From Zygaena filipendulae (Eukaryota > Arthropoda > Insecta > Lepidoptera > Zygaenidae), in assembly GCA_907165275.2 (NCBI GenBank), contig OU015679.1, positions 1,116,001 through 1,180,000 of the forward strand: a DNA stretch of 64,000 bases. Reading direction: 5' to 3'. Under the pieces are notes generated by a model. That model made no database searches. It was not told the DNA's origin and was given only the letters and a program-made list of their open reading frames with translations. The position numbers and the translations under genes are program-made. Shown here piece by piece: positions 41,519 through 53,022 of this stretch (position 1 is its first letter; every line of letters starts with the position of its first letter).

Positions 41519-43338
41519 CAGGCTGTTGTTTTGGTCAGCAACGCGCGTAACGGAGGTAGTAATATAAGTAATATGGGTTCTAAAAAAAATATAAAAAAAA
41601 ATATTTTTTTATAATTCGGAACATTATTTAAAAGAAAATCTCTGCACAAGATATCTAAAAATGTTTACATTAAATGGTAATTGGTAAAGCCTTAGCGCGT
41701 AGACTAGAGCTACGACATTGTAGTTTCTACGCGCTACGTGCAGCTACGTCGCGCGTCGCGTCATCGTCGCTCGCACCCAATAGTAGGTAGGTAGGTACCT
41801 ACTTTTGCACAAACGTTTTATTTAGATCACGGTAAGTAAACAAAACATTTTTGACTCCCTTTCCCTCCATACTTTACCGGGCTTAGGACCGGCAAAGGAA
41901 CTGAATAATTTAGAAATTATTAAATTAGAAGTGACATTTTTATCCATTAATAATATCCATTAAAGTTGTATGGCGCTGTTATTAAGTACCTTTGGCGTAT
42001 TTAAAAAGGTGAATCAACTTATTTACAATCATTAAACGTGATTTACAAATTATTGATTACACATAACACGAAGTCTTCTAAAAGATTTTTTTATTTACAC
42101 TGATTTTACGTTAACGGTTAACCTAAGAATCTGTTCAAAGTGTCTACCGCGTTGCGCGATGCACACAGAAGCACGACATCGCAAATTGTCTTTTAATCGC
42201 GATAAAACAGTTTAATAATAATAATATTGTTCGTAATCACTTCTAAAGCGTTCAGTATCGCTTGTTTTAATGTGTCGGCGTATTCGTCATGCGTACCACT
42301 TTACGTCACCCCACAAATAAAAGTCCTATGAAGTTAGATCGGGTGAACGTGGTGGCCACGGCATGGGTCCACCTCCTCCTATCCAACGATCACCGAACTC
42401 CGATGTTAAATACTCATGTACAGCGCGGGCATAATGCGGGGGGGCACCGTCTTGCTTCGTCTGTCCATAAAATGTTACTGTCTACGTTATTCACGAGCCG
42501 TTCACAAAACGTAACACGACACACGTAGTCTGTAGGCATTAGGTCCTGAACCCTTCTGAAATGAAACGGATGCATCCGTTCATTATGAAGTAATCTCCAG
42601 ACGGTTGTGTGGTCGATGCCAAAGCTTCGCCCAGCATCCCAGGTAGGTACTCGCGCGCGGCTGCGCACGGAAGTATTCAAGGACTGCATCTTGAACATTA
42701 ACAGGGAGCCCAGATTGACCTCTACCTGTTGTGTGACGAGGTGTAGCGAATGTTACACATTCCCTGAGACTAAAAACAACAGTCCTTATGGTGTAACACT
42801 TGGACGAGTTGAAAACGACGCACTCCACTCGGCCACACTATTCGCTTCATCTTCGCTATTACGAAAGTAAATACTCAATAAATCGTAAATTTCACTATTG
42901 GTTAATCCTGCGAACGACCGAGCCATTTTAGCGCAGAAACAACGCACGCGCAATAGCCGCGGCTGTGGTAGGCAGACTGGCTGTCGCCTGGCCGCTGCAC
43001 TGGCGCTAGCGCCGGCGGGCGGGGGTGGCACATCGCCGCGCCCCCCGGCCCCCGCCGCCCGGCCGCCCTGCCGCATTCGCCCGCGTTCCCACCGAGGCGG
43101 GGTGTATGTAGGTACTATGTACGTAGGTACTATTGCGTCCCGTATGATGCGCGCCGCGCGCCGCGGTCAACGACCGGTAGCGTAGGATCGTAGGCTCGCC
43201 CGCTTGTATAAACAAAATAAATAATTTTTTCGGATTTTCCTTGAAAAAATAAAGTATTTTTTTTATATTTTTTTTGACATCAGTATCGTTAGTACAACCA
43301 CCTCTGTGACGGGCGTTGTTGACCAAAACAACAGCCTG
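41519..43338 (-). mobile_element. Tc1/mariner-superfamily DNA transposon, defective (1820 bp)
   Basis: Inverted ends CAGGCTGTTGTTTTGGTCA match over about 39 bases with five or so differences. TA is present at both sides, and removing the unit plus one TA rejoins the copia RT in frame. A decayed transposase lies inside on the minus strand. Bases 42950-43190 are unusually GC-rich for the region. Confidence 0.88.
42120..42926 (-). pseudogene. Tc1/mariner-like transposase, frameshifted with the core deleted
   Basis: Starts at ATG 42926 (MARSFAGLTNSEIYDLL). A DNA-binding helix-turn-helix region follows in pieces across three frames, then FGIDHTTVWRLLH. The first catalytic aspartate is in NILWTDEA. 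The sequence then jumps to DGAPPH, the second aspartate motif, so about 60-70 residues between them are deleted. The third motif is in WPPRSPDLT, followed by DFYLWG after a stop. No functional enzyme is possible. Confidence 0.8.
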
Positions 43339-43340
43339 TA

Positions 43341-43420
43341 TTAATAATATTTTAAAAGATTTTCAGATGGAAAATTCAAAACCAGTTAGTACTCCCTCCA
43401 CAGTGAACAGTACTAAACCT
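43341..43420 (+). pseudogene. Copia RT, last preserved codons
   Basis: Continues the copia frame directly after the Tc1/mariner element: ILKDFQMENSKPVSTP, the segment that precedes RNase H in copia elements. Similarity stops near 43420, where a CR1-like 3' end begins; RNase H and the 3' LTR are missing. Confidence 0.78.
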
Positions 43421-44003
43421 GTTCGTTGTATGAAAAATTATTATCCATCTATGAAGGAAATTTGGAGCAAGCAAAAGATTCTTTACTTCAAGAATATTTT
43501 AAACATAGCAACGTGCATGGTTTTAATACAAGAAACAAAGACAATTTAATGTTGCCATCATTTAGATTGCAAAAGATTCACCGCTCTTTTATGGTTCAAG
43601 GTGTACATTTCTTTAATAGAATTCCCAAATCTATTTTGGATCTACCATTTGGAAAGTTTAAAAGTATCATAAAAAGTTTTTTATTAAAAAAAGGGTACTA
43701 CACTACGGACGCTTACATGAGCGATAAGTCTGCATGGACTTAATTATTTTATTTATTTATTGATATTTTGGAAATGAACATTTGATTAAATTAATTATTT
43801 AATAATTTGTAAATTAGAATTTGATCAAAATAGTTAATTATTTTATCTAATAAGTATACACATTGACGCCGGATGTTGTAATCCATCCATCTTTTTTTAT
43901 TATTATTATTACTGTTACTGTTGTATCATTGAATGACTATTCAAAAGCGCCTGTAAAGGATTACTTGAATAAAGATATTTTGATTGATTGATTGATTGAA
44001 CGT
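43421..44003 (+). mobile_element. CR1-like non-LTR 3' end with (ATTG)n tail
   Basis: The frame 43426-43743 reads NTRNKDNL, FFNRIPKSI and KKGYYTTDAY, the C-terminal pattern found after RT in CR1-type insect elements. A 230-bp AT-rich 3' UTR ends AATAAAGATATTTTGATTG followed by ATTG repeats (about 43978-44000). Only the 3' end is present, as expected for a 5'-truncated non-LTR insertion. A target duplication could not be defined. Confidence 0.72.
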
Positions 44004-44083
44004 GCAAACAAAGTGTGATTTATACACAATGCTATGAACCACGGAAAATACAACCCGATAGCAAAGAATAAAATCAAAGATTA

Positions 44084-46791
44084 TGTAACTTACCCCCCCT
44101 CGCGCTACTTCCTCCGATCTACTTCTTACTACGATAATCTCTAATTTGGCCTGATTGTCTAGTGGTTAGGACTCTAATTTCGTTGTGTGCAGTTACCTAT
44201 GATTCTTTTAGGTTGAGATTGAACTATCGTCTTAGTATTTGCATCATAGTTTTTAGTTTGGTTAAGTTTATAGCTAAGATTCTAAAGTTAATACATGAAC
44301 GATCTCTAATTTATGTCTAGCGAATACACGAACGATTTTAGACTAGTACACGGACGAATCCCTATTTTTATTGCTTTCGTGCGACCTCTTTCCTAACTTT
44401 AGGTGGATGATCTATTTTTAATTCATCTATGTGGATGATCTACTTTTAGTTTATTTATGTGAATGGTCTAGTTTTGTTAGTTTGTTTGTGACGACCTGCC
44501 TCCCTAACATTCTATCGATGTTTTATCTATTAGTTTGTTTTCCGGCCTAATCTATTGGCTTGTAGGCTAAGTTTGGATAATCTTGACCCTCATGTTTGTC
44601 TATCTCTACAATCTGTTTTAGTTTGTGTTTGTCGGTTTAACCTCGGTCAACATCTCGTCAAAAGCTACCATTCCTGGCTCAGATGGCTCAGACATTGCCA
44701 GGACGCATAAATATATTTAATAAACCACCCAGACGATTCTATTCCAAGGTCGACCAGATTTTGTCCCCTCAGCATGACGCAAGCATTGGCCACAGGAACC
44801 TCAAGTACTACGTGAAATGATTGTTGGCACTGCAACCAATCCCGACGTCAAGCCGAAGGTAAGGCTTCCAGTTAATACATAAGTATTCGCCGGAAGGTGG
44901 TATAGCCCCTCCTGCGCTATTCCACGGTGATGACCATCCAGCACAATGCCTTCGTCACCTCCCCCAACCTGTTTCACAAGGTAGAGGATCATTCTAGATG
45001 GTTACATCTAAGATCATTCACCAGCGTCCGTTTCAGGAATCCAGTGAGGAGACTGTACGTCCCCAGTCCGAAGACTACCGCCGCGTTGGAGCCATGGTGA
45101 GCCCTTGAATATGTGCCAGCCCGAAGACCAGGGTTGGGTGGGACCACCACAAACCAAACCCCAGCACAGTGATCCAAAATTGTATGTGTGTGTTGTCGGA
45201 GACCAATCTCTCCCTGGAACCTGGAACTTCAGCTGATGAACTCTCTGTCATACTGCAAGCAGTGAGGCCGTAGCCTAGCCGTAGCTGTAGAGTTGAATGG
45301 CTCTCTCTCCCCTGTGAACCCACTCGGGCATCCAACTCGTTCTGCCACATCAGAACATTGGCAAGCACATCGTGTTGAAAAACACAAAGGTTGCCGAGAA
45401 TCTAGCGTCAGCGACGAGGTCGCCAACAGCCGATCCCCCAGCCTCTGCACAACGGTCTCGATCGCAAAGCGCAGGGACCTACGTAAGCATACATGTGGTT
45501 GCGAGTCACAGTAGCTCCAGTCTGTCTCCGCAGCCAGCAATCGAGCCACAGAGCGCATTGGCCCATCAGTAATGTTTATAATAAAAAGAAAGGTAAAACA
45601 GAAAGAAGAGCGAACAACCCTTCCCTGGTGTAGGAGAGGGCCGGCATCTCCAGTCAGCCGCATCGGTGATATGTAGATTGAATAACACGGAAGGCGTTGT
45701 TATTCAAGGTAAGATACAAGGCGCACAACGAAACTCGTCACGGCGCAGATGACTCAAGGCGCGGATTTTTACCCATCTACGCCATCATACGCTTGCGACG
45801 TGCAATGTCCAACCGTTCAAGATTAGAGTTCCGTTTGCTTCGAGCCTATTTGGTACTGTGATTTGAAGATCCTTCCTCGTGACTAATGTTTTCAGGTCTA
45901 CGCTCGAGATATCCTAACGGACGTCAAGTGCACTGACAGACTTTCGCACAAAAACATTAAACCACTCTGCGCTGTCGCTCGCTCAACAAGACTATTCGTA
46001 ACAAACCGTCTTTTGTAATGATAAAAATCAATACAAATATTCTACTCAAAGCATCTCGTTCACGAGGCGCATCGGCCCACATACGCTTTCATGCGACCAC
46101 CAAGTATCACAATCGCGCATGCTCGCCTCTGCACAACGCAATCAGGACACAATGCGTAATGACGAAACTTCCAGGTCGCGTGTACGAATCCTTGCACAAA
46201 CCGATAAATCGTTCTGCGCGCAGACCGCTCGACCACGACGTACTTTGCATGAATATTATTTAAAAAAATTTGTATGAGAAAATAAATTTTATGTTTGATA
46301 AATGTGCAATAATATTATATTTATTGTCCCTTAGACGTTCCCTCCCCATCGCATTCGTTTATTATTACACTATTATCAATTTACTTTCCCAACAAACTTT
46401 TGTCGTCAGGACATTTTTTTACCTCCGTATTCCCCGTAGATATACGGCTCGTGGATACTGGCGGTGCGTTCGGCCCTGTATTCCGAGACGCCTGCATGGG
46501 GGATTCGCGTTTTCTAACTTGCTCCTATACTCTCGAAATTCAATATACATTTGGTATTCCCTAATATAAGCACTTTCCTTCATATAATATTTAGTCCTAA
46601 CTTCTTTAGTTTAGGAGTTATTATTGATAAACGTACTAAAACTTGTTTTCGATGTTATTTGAACCGCAATGTCCTCTAATATATTTTAAATGTAATTTTA
46701 TAGGTGTATTTTATTATCTTCTATACTTTAATAATTATTTAAGATTTTAATTATAACCAAAAAATTTTGTAGGACCTTATGGGTCGTCACA
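44084..46791 (+). mobile_element. TGTRAC repeat family, copy B (2708 bp, duplication ATTA)
   Basis: Near-identical to copy A throughout, differing by small indels and point changes. One is an extra WGATGATCTA unit near 44430. ATTA flanks both ends (44080-44083, 46792-46795). The short open frames are shared with copy A but lack similarity to anything known and do not look coding. Confidence 0.87.
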
Positions 46792-46795
46792 ATTA

Positions 46796-47093
46796 CATGA
46801 TTAGAATGTCAATAGTTTAAACTACATTAAATACAACCATATTTCATAAATAGAATCAGAATATCTATGTTAAAACAACTACAGTACTGTATTGCAATCT
46901 CAGCCTGTAGTTTAGACGTCTTCTTCTTCTTATTTAATAATGGCGTCTATAATTATAATTTGCCAATGACAATGTTTCTTAAGGATTAAACGAACTTACC
47001 TGTAAGTGAAGTTCTATCCTAATTATATGAAGCGCCTCATCCGAAGAGATTAGTAACTGAAGATATATAATACACATGTAGTAACGCTAGGTA
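46796..47093. other. Unassigned spacer with a diverged DIRS-type terminus
   Basis: No gene is seen. Bases 46983-47055 resemble the right terminus of the DIRS element at 56419-56490 along their length: AACGAACTTACC, then GAAGTT, AATTAT and CCGAAGA in the same order. The core ACTTACCTGTAAGTGAAGT is nearly palindromic and carries GTAAGT on both strands. This is probably the end of a related DIRS-type element. Confidence 0.5.
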
Positions 47094-47263
47094 CGATAAC
47101 AATAACGATAACGATAACGATATTGATAACGATAACGATAACGATAACGATAACGATAACGATAACGATAACGATAACGATAACGATAACGATAACGATA
47201 ACGATAACGATAACGATAACGATAACGATAACGATAACGATAACGATAACGATAACGATAACA
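47094..47263. repeat. (TTATCG)n microsatellite, tail of element N1
   Basis: About 28 near-perfect hexamer units. On the minus strand they directly follow the 3' UTR of N1, so the array is the tandem tail of that non-LTR element. The open frames across it on both strands are simple products of the hexamer. Confidence 0.9.
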
Positions 47264-47312
47264 ATAATAATAATGATGAAATGGAGAACGGTTTTGTCAC
47301 TTTCGACCAAGA

Positions 47313-49367
47313 TTTTTCATTCATTTTCTAACAAAAGATTCTTTAATCGGCGATAAGACGTTTCGTCATCAGTCACGTTCCTCAGATCTCTCGTAATAAC
47401 TCGGACCAATCACACGCGGGTTTTTTTCAGCAAGTTTTGTCCGGTGAGGAACACTGGCGAGCCGCCCCATGTTCCTAAACGATCGCCCCCCGCACATTCG
47501 ACGACCAAACCTATCGATGTTGTGACGGACATACGATATCACCTCGAACAGATACAGACCGGTCATCGTCATCACGCCGTGTTGCACAAAAACTGACCTA
47601 CAAGTTTGTCGTGGCTTTACACTGGCGAGAATTCGAATCGCGCGTTTTTGTAATACAAAGACACGGCCAGAATCAGTCGAGTTCCCCCACAGCATTATAC
47701 CATACGACATCAGCGACTGGAAATGCGCAAAGTACGTTTGCCTCAGTACGGCACTAGAGACTAAGGGGCGCAGCTTACGCAGAGCATATGCAGCACCACC
47801 GAGCTTATCACAAAGATGTTGTATGTGCGTTTTCCAGTTGATGTTACTATCGAGTGTGAAGTCAAGAAACCTGCACGACTGGCATACAGGTACTGGGTTG
47901 GTTATACTGAGAGGTTTCTCGACCCCCGTGGCCGTGAAAAGAATTAAATTAGATTCAGATGGATTACCGAAGACCATTTGCCGTGAACCATGTCTGTAGA
48001 CGCTCAAAGGTGACATTTATTTTGACATTAAGGTCTTCGTATGTCCGTGCGCATACTATGACTGTGGTGTCATCGGCGAATAGCACCACTAAACCATCCC
48101 TAATAAAATTTGCTAAGTCATTAATAATTGTCAAAAATAGTATATTTCCCAGCGATGAGCCCTGCGGAATTCCGACAGTGACGTTCCCAGCCTGAGATCT
48201 GTACTTTTGACCGCTCGAAGTGATCTCCACCAACTGCTGGCGATTTTCCAAGAAGGACCTAAGCAATCGGCGGGCATTGCCCTTTATACCGTAAGCCCAT
48301 AACTTGTCTAGAAGGAGATCACTTCGAACAACATCAAAGGCCTTTGTGAGGTCGCAGAATATACCGGCAGTTTTGTACCTATTATCAATACCCGTTAGGA
48401 TCGAGTCAATTACCTGATGGGCAGCCATGGTGGTGGATTTGCCTTTTCTGTAAGCATACTGTCTGTCTGTTAGTAAGTCATTCGTTTCAAGATAATCAAT
48501 TAAACTGGAGGAGATAATCGACTCAATAATTTTTGATACAGTGGGGACAATAGATATTGGCCTATAACTGTCAACCTGGGTCTTATCCCCCTTTCCTTTG
48601 TAGACTGGACACACTCTAGTCACTTTGAGTACGTCAGGGTACACACCCACAGAGAACATGGTGTTGATAAGGTTGACCAGTAGATCGGCCAGCACTGGCC
48701 ATGCGGATATAATAATGTTGACAGAAATGTCGTACACGTCCAGTGTACCAGACTTGGATAACATGCTTCTCAACATTTTATCAAGTTTGTCCTTACATAC
48801 AACAGGTAATGAATAATCGGGCAGATTTGACGTGTTTAAATACTCATTTAAGTAAGTGAGCGCCTCAGTCTTATTAGTTTTCAGTGGGAGCTTAGAAGTT
48901 ATGTTAAGATAGTGATGGTTCATATGGTCAGGTATACGATTTGTCGGAACTGTGGCTCCCTCACTAATAATTTCTAGGATCTGCGACTTACTATTGCTGT
49001 TGCGTGCTATTTCGTCGTTTACCAGTTTCCATACCTCTTTTGAGGGTTTTTTTGCGGAACGTAGCCTATTATCATTAAAATTGCGACGATCTCGCAGGCT
49101 AGTTGATTTTATCAATTCAGAATAATGTTTAACGCACTTATCAATACTTTGGTCGTAAGGGTATTGGTTTTTCATCAAACAGAAATCATCAAACTTTCTG
49201 ATATAATTTGATAATTCATCACTCTGCCATGGAATACTATTTTTCTTTTTTAATTGTAACCTTCGATATGGGAAATGAATATTAATATAATACGTCAAAA
49301 TAGAAAATAATTTATCGAATTTGTTGTTTATTGTAATGTCAGGTAGGTTAATAAAATTCCAATTATA
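47313..49367 (-). pseudogene. N1 ORF2, reverse transcriptase part
   Basis: Opens from the DIRS junction (there is no true start here) through a basic linker with IPWQSDEL to RT. RT motifs are SYRPISIVPTVSKIIE, AYRKGKSTT, DLTKAFDVV, VGIPQGSSLG and the active-site FADD. A one-base shift near 47966 moves the thumb region to another frame (47369-48016), and a second near 47390 displaces the last 18 codons, ending at about 47313. The endonuclease part lies at 59191-59950. Confidence 0.87.
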
Positions 49368-49555
49368 CTTCGGGTCTTAACCGAAGACGATTACATTATT
49401 TACTTGCAGCAGTACATGAGTAGGTGCTATCCTTATCACACATTTAGAGTAAGTAACAAGCTAGAAAGAGAAACAATATACCTGTCTGTCCCACCACTCC
49501 CGCGCCACCCGGGCGCGGGGGGTGGTGTGACAACTCATTACGTGATTTTGTGTCG
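49368..49555 (+). repeat. DIRS left inverted terminal repeat
   Basis: Starts CTTCGGGTCTTAACCGAAGA and its reverse complement recurs at about 56552-56745. It contains a GC-rich near-palindrome, CGCGCCACCCGGGCGCG, near 49500. The right repeat is about 56 bases longer on the outside. Confidence 0.88.
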
Positions 49556-49627
49556 TCCGAGTCACACAACTATTTTTCTTTCTTAACGTTATTTCATTGT
49601 TTGTTAATTTTATACGATAGGTAGACT

Positions 49628-51193
49628 ATGACGAAAAGAAAACGTGAACGTTCTGTGGATAGTGATTATAATAGGTTGGCCAAAAAAGTGAAAAGACTGA
49701 CAGATAAGTTAAAAGAAAAAAGGAGAAGAAGAGAACGTTCTCCGTCGGTTTCTTCGAGCACTTCGTCGTCGAAAGCAGAACCGGAATACGATAGTTATTA
49801 TCCAGGTAACAAATTTAGTTTTGTGTACAAAAATTTTTAACTACCCACTTACCTCAATAAAAATTTGATTGGTGAAAGTTGTAATATATGTCGTTATGTC
49901 TATAATAGGCATTAATTATTCTAAGTATAGGATCATTTAATTTTTATAGTCGTTACAATAGTGCTAACAAAACGTCGCCTAGACATGGTCCAATCTATGA
50001 TTTAATAAATTTAACCGTCACCGAATTATTCGGGACTGAGTCCCGTTGGACATGGGTACCTAACTTGGGCCCTCTGCTACTATTAGTGATTTCTAGAACA
50101 TAGTCAAATGCACGGGTACCTATCTTGGACCTGTTGTCTATATTGGGTACCTATCTTGGACCTAAACAAATTTATGGGTAACCTAGCTTGGACCCAGACC
50201 TGAATTATTACACTCCACGATAGTGTTATAAAATTTAAACAAAAGAAACAATTTTATAAAAAGAATTCGTTAAGTGAATTCAAATAATCATAATAGCAAT
50301 ACGTGTTATCTTACTCCTGCCGTTTCCTTTTATTATTCTATCTCATACTTAAGTGTATCTCAAGACTAAGCAGAAATTTATTTTCCCTTATAGTCGATGA
50401 CCTTCCAAATCAGGAAGCTTTGGATGATCTTACGAATGATGAGGAGCGCCCAGTACAGATGGAGCCTGTAGTCATCATACCAGACAATGAGTCGACCCCA
50501 ATGGAGGCAGATGCCCAGTCACTTACCGTACCAGAGCTACAGCCAGAAGCTAGTAACGGGGACGCGGTGACTAGCTTGGATCCTGAAATTTTAAACCTCT
50601 TAGGCGAAGATCCCGCTGATAAAAAAAGCTACGGTGGGGGTTTACATAAGGATATTGCACCAAGATGGGCACATATCCTCACTAACGGTCTACAGAAGGA
50701 GACCGTGGCGGATTTACTAAAACTTTACCTACCACCGGAGAACTGTACAAATATTTGTGCACCCAAACTTAACCCAGAAGTTAAGGCAGCCCTTTCCGAT
50801 TTAAATGTGAAACAGGACTTATACAGCCAAAATAAACAGAATCAACTAGGATCTGGCCTCACGGCCCTCGGACAAGTACTAAACTGGGCTTTGACATCCA
50901 ATAATATTGTCCCTCCCGAAATAATAAAAACCTTGAGTGACGCTGGGAGGCTTTTCTGCGATAATCATTACAGAGAGTCATTATCTCGTAGATACGCGAT
51001 TCTCAATGTCCTAAATAGAAATATTAGAGATACCATTAAGGACACAAAGATCAACGAGAATCTCTTTGGCTCTGACCTAGCTGACCACCTAAAATCATCA
51101 AAAGCCATAACGAAGACTGCATCTGAAATGAAGTCTAGGCCGCGCCCACCATACAGGACTCCAGTAGTCGGACAGCCTCAGAGAGGAACTTAA
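49628..51193 (+). CDS. DIRS gag, two exons (49628-49805 and 50394-51193)
   Basis: Exon 1 starts at ATG 49628 and is very basic (MTKRKRERS, KLKEKRRRRERS) with a Ser-rich stretch. Without splicing it ends after 70 codons. CAG|GTAACA at 49805 and CCCTTATAG|TC at 50393 give a GT-AG intron of 588 bp whose removal keeps the frame (phase 1). Exon 2 is acidic at first (DDLPNQEALDDLTNDEE), then a helical region with PRWAHILTNGL and ends QPQRGT. The total is about 325 codons. Gag should form particles and bind RNA. Splicing is inferred from sequence alone. Confidence 0.75.
49806..50393 (+). other. Predicted intron in DIRS gag
   Basis: GT-AG boundaries and a pyrimidine-rich 3' end. Between about 50050 and 50200 the motif GGGTACCTATCTTGGACC recurs four times with small changes. 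No open frame crosses it. Alternatively the two frames could be separate ORFs joined by other means. Confidence 0.65.
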
Positions 51194-51255
51194 AACTCGA
51201 GGGGGACTCCGCGTGCGGCGGCGACGGAGCCCCGGACGGCCCCCGCTCCCCGCCG

Positions 51256-51311
<56 letters not shown>

Positions 51312-53022
51312 GGGACAACCGCCAGGCTGCAGCGCGGGGTCGACAACGTCACACCGGCTACTCCCGGCAGCAAACGAGGAGACGATAGAAGATACACAGG
51401 TAACTATTATTGCTGGACGTTTGAAGTATTTTTATAATAAGTGGACTGAATTTACTGATGACTGTACTATTCTAAGCTGGGTCGAAGGTTATAAAATACC
51501 ATTTAAAGAAGAACCAGTGCAAACAGTTAAACCAAAAAATAGTGCCTGTAATTCTAAGTCTCAAATCGATATAATCGATAATTGTATTTGTGACTTATTA
51601 GAATCAAAGTTCATTTCACCTTGCACACCTTGTGAAGGTGAATTTCTTTCACCGATTTTCACGGTGCCTAAGCCGAACGGGACACACAGATTTATTCTAA
51701 ATTTAAAACAGCTTAATAAGTTTATTAAGGCGGATCATTTTAAGATGGAGGACTATCGTACCGCCCTAAAATTATTACAAAATAACTATTATATGAGCTC
51801 TATTGATTTACAAGACGCTTATTTTTTAATTGCAGTTGACGAAGAAGATAAAAAGATGTTACGTTTTGAATGGAAATCTCAATTATATCAATTTAATGTT
51901 CTCCCGTTCGGCCTTTGCACCGCACCTTATGTTTTCACAAAACTAATGAAACCGGTTTTACAATACTTGCGCTCATTAGGACTAATATCAGTAGCGTATT
52001 TAGACGATGTTTTATGTATTGGTAGTTCATATACCGAATGTGTTCTTAACGTCACAAAAACCAGAGAAACATTGGAATCATTAGGCTTTGTAATAAACAC
52101 TAAAAAGAGTGTTATGGAACCGAATACTACCTGTAAATTCTTAGGTTTTATTTTGGACACCAACCGCATGACTATTACCCTACCAGAGGAGAAGAAAAAA
52201 CGTATTAAGCATAAAGCTAATGAATTCACGCGAACAAGCAAATGTACTATTAGATATTTCGCAGAATTCATTGGACTGCTGACCTCCGCATGCCCAGCCG
52301 TAAGTTACGGCTGGATGTACACTAAGTTGTTCGAACGTGAAAAATATTTAGCATTAAATTTTACTGATGATTATAATAAACAAATGAATATAAAACATTA
52401 TCTAAAAAATGAATTTTCGTGGTGGATGGAAAATATAGATTCATCATTTAGCCCTATTCGAAAAAACAATAATTATATTTTGGAAATATTCAGCGACGCT
52501 TCTAGTACGGGCTGGGGTGTCGCATGCGGAGATCGGCGGGCGAATGGAAACTGGACAGAATCAGAATTAAACCTTCATATAAATACGCTTGAACTAAAAG
52601 CAGCTTATTATGGACTTAAAATATTTACTCCTGACTTACGTAATTCTGATATTTTATTGAGGATCGACAACACCACTGCTATAAGTTACATAAATTGAAT
52701 GGGGGGGGTTCAACACCCTCACTTAAATGAATTAACTCGAAATATATGGCAGTGGTGTGAAGATAGGAAGATTTTTATATTCGCTCCTTTCAGCCTGATA
52801 CCTAAAGTATTAGAGAAAATAATTTCAGACAAAGCAAGAGGTATCCTAATTGTACCCGACTGGCCTGCCCAGCCATGGTACCCCATGTGGTCACGACTTG
52901 TTACGTCTAAAAAGTATTATTTCGGTCCTGACAAACACTTATTGTATTCTCCTTTTAGGAGCTGTCACCCACTTCATATGAACCTTGTCCTGGTGGCAGC
53001 GAAATTATCCGGGAATCGATGA
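51190..53022 (+). pseudogene. DIRS reverse transcriptase-RNase H
   Basis: The frame overlaps the gag end by one base backward and is open from 51190. It passes through a poly-alanine tract encoded by (GCC)n and reaches AGRLKYF. RT has FTVPKPNGT, SSIDLQDAYF, VLPFGLCTAPY and AYLDDVLC. RNase H begins IFSDASSTGWG. An in-frame TGA at 52696-52698 replaces an expected arginine between AISYIN and MGGVQ. Beyond it, RKIFIFA is joined straight to PFSLIPKVLEKI. From memory of DIRS proteins this skips about 90 residues, including the end of RNase H. The ORF ends TGA within ATGA at 53019-53022. Confidence 0.87.
51255..51311. repeat. (GCC)n trinucleotide array inside DIRS pol
   Basis: About 18 near-perfect GCC units. 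In the pol frame they encode alanine; the minus-strand arginine frame is a shadow. It lies between the gag stop and the first RT motif, a variable linker, so the expansion may be tolerated. Confidence 0.88.

Larger units (their letters stand above)
34695..43420 (+). mobile_element. Ty1/copia retrotransposon, truncated at both ends and split twice
   Basis: Gag/protease (34695-35575), integrase/RT (39651-41518) and a short RT tail (43341-43420) are in order on one strand. A Jockey element and a Tc1/mariner element separate them. Integrase before RT marks Ty1/copia. No LTR is seen: the 5' part of gag and everything after the RT tail are missing. Confidence 0.85.

Noticed and set aside
44004..46825. 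A coding-like stretch (FIHNAMNHGKYN) continuing across copy B
   Set aside because: Only about 30 codons between stops and no recognised family; could be chance in AT-rich DNA.
47037..47356. Long open frames across the hexamer array on both strands
   Set aside because: They are products of (TTATCG)n translated as Leu-Ser, Ile-Val or Ile-Thr runs, with no independent coding signal.
51098..51437. Arg-rich frames over the GCC array
   Set aside because: Shadows of the alanine-coding pol frame; poly-Arg comes from the repeat.
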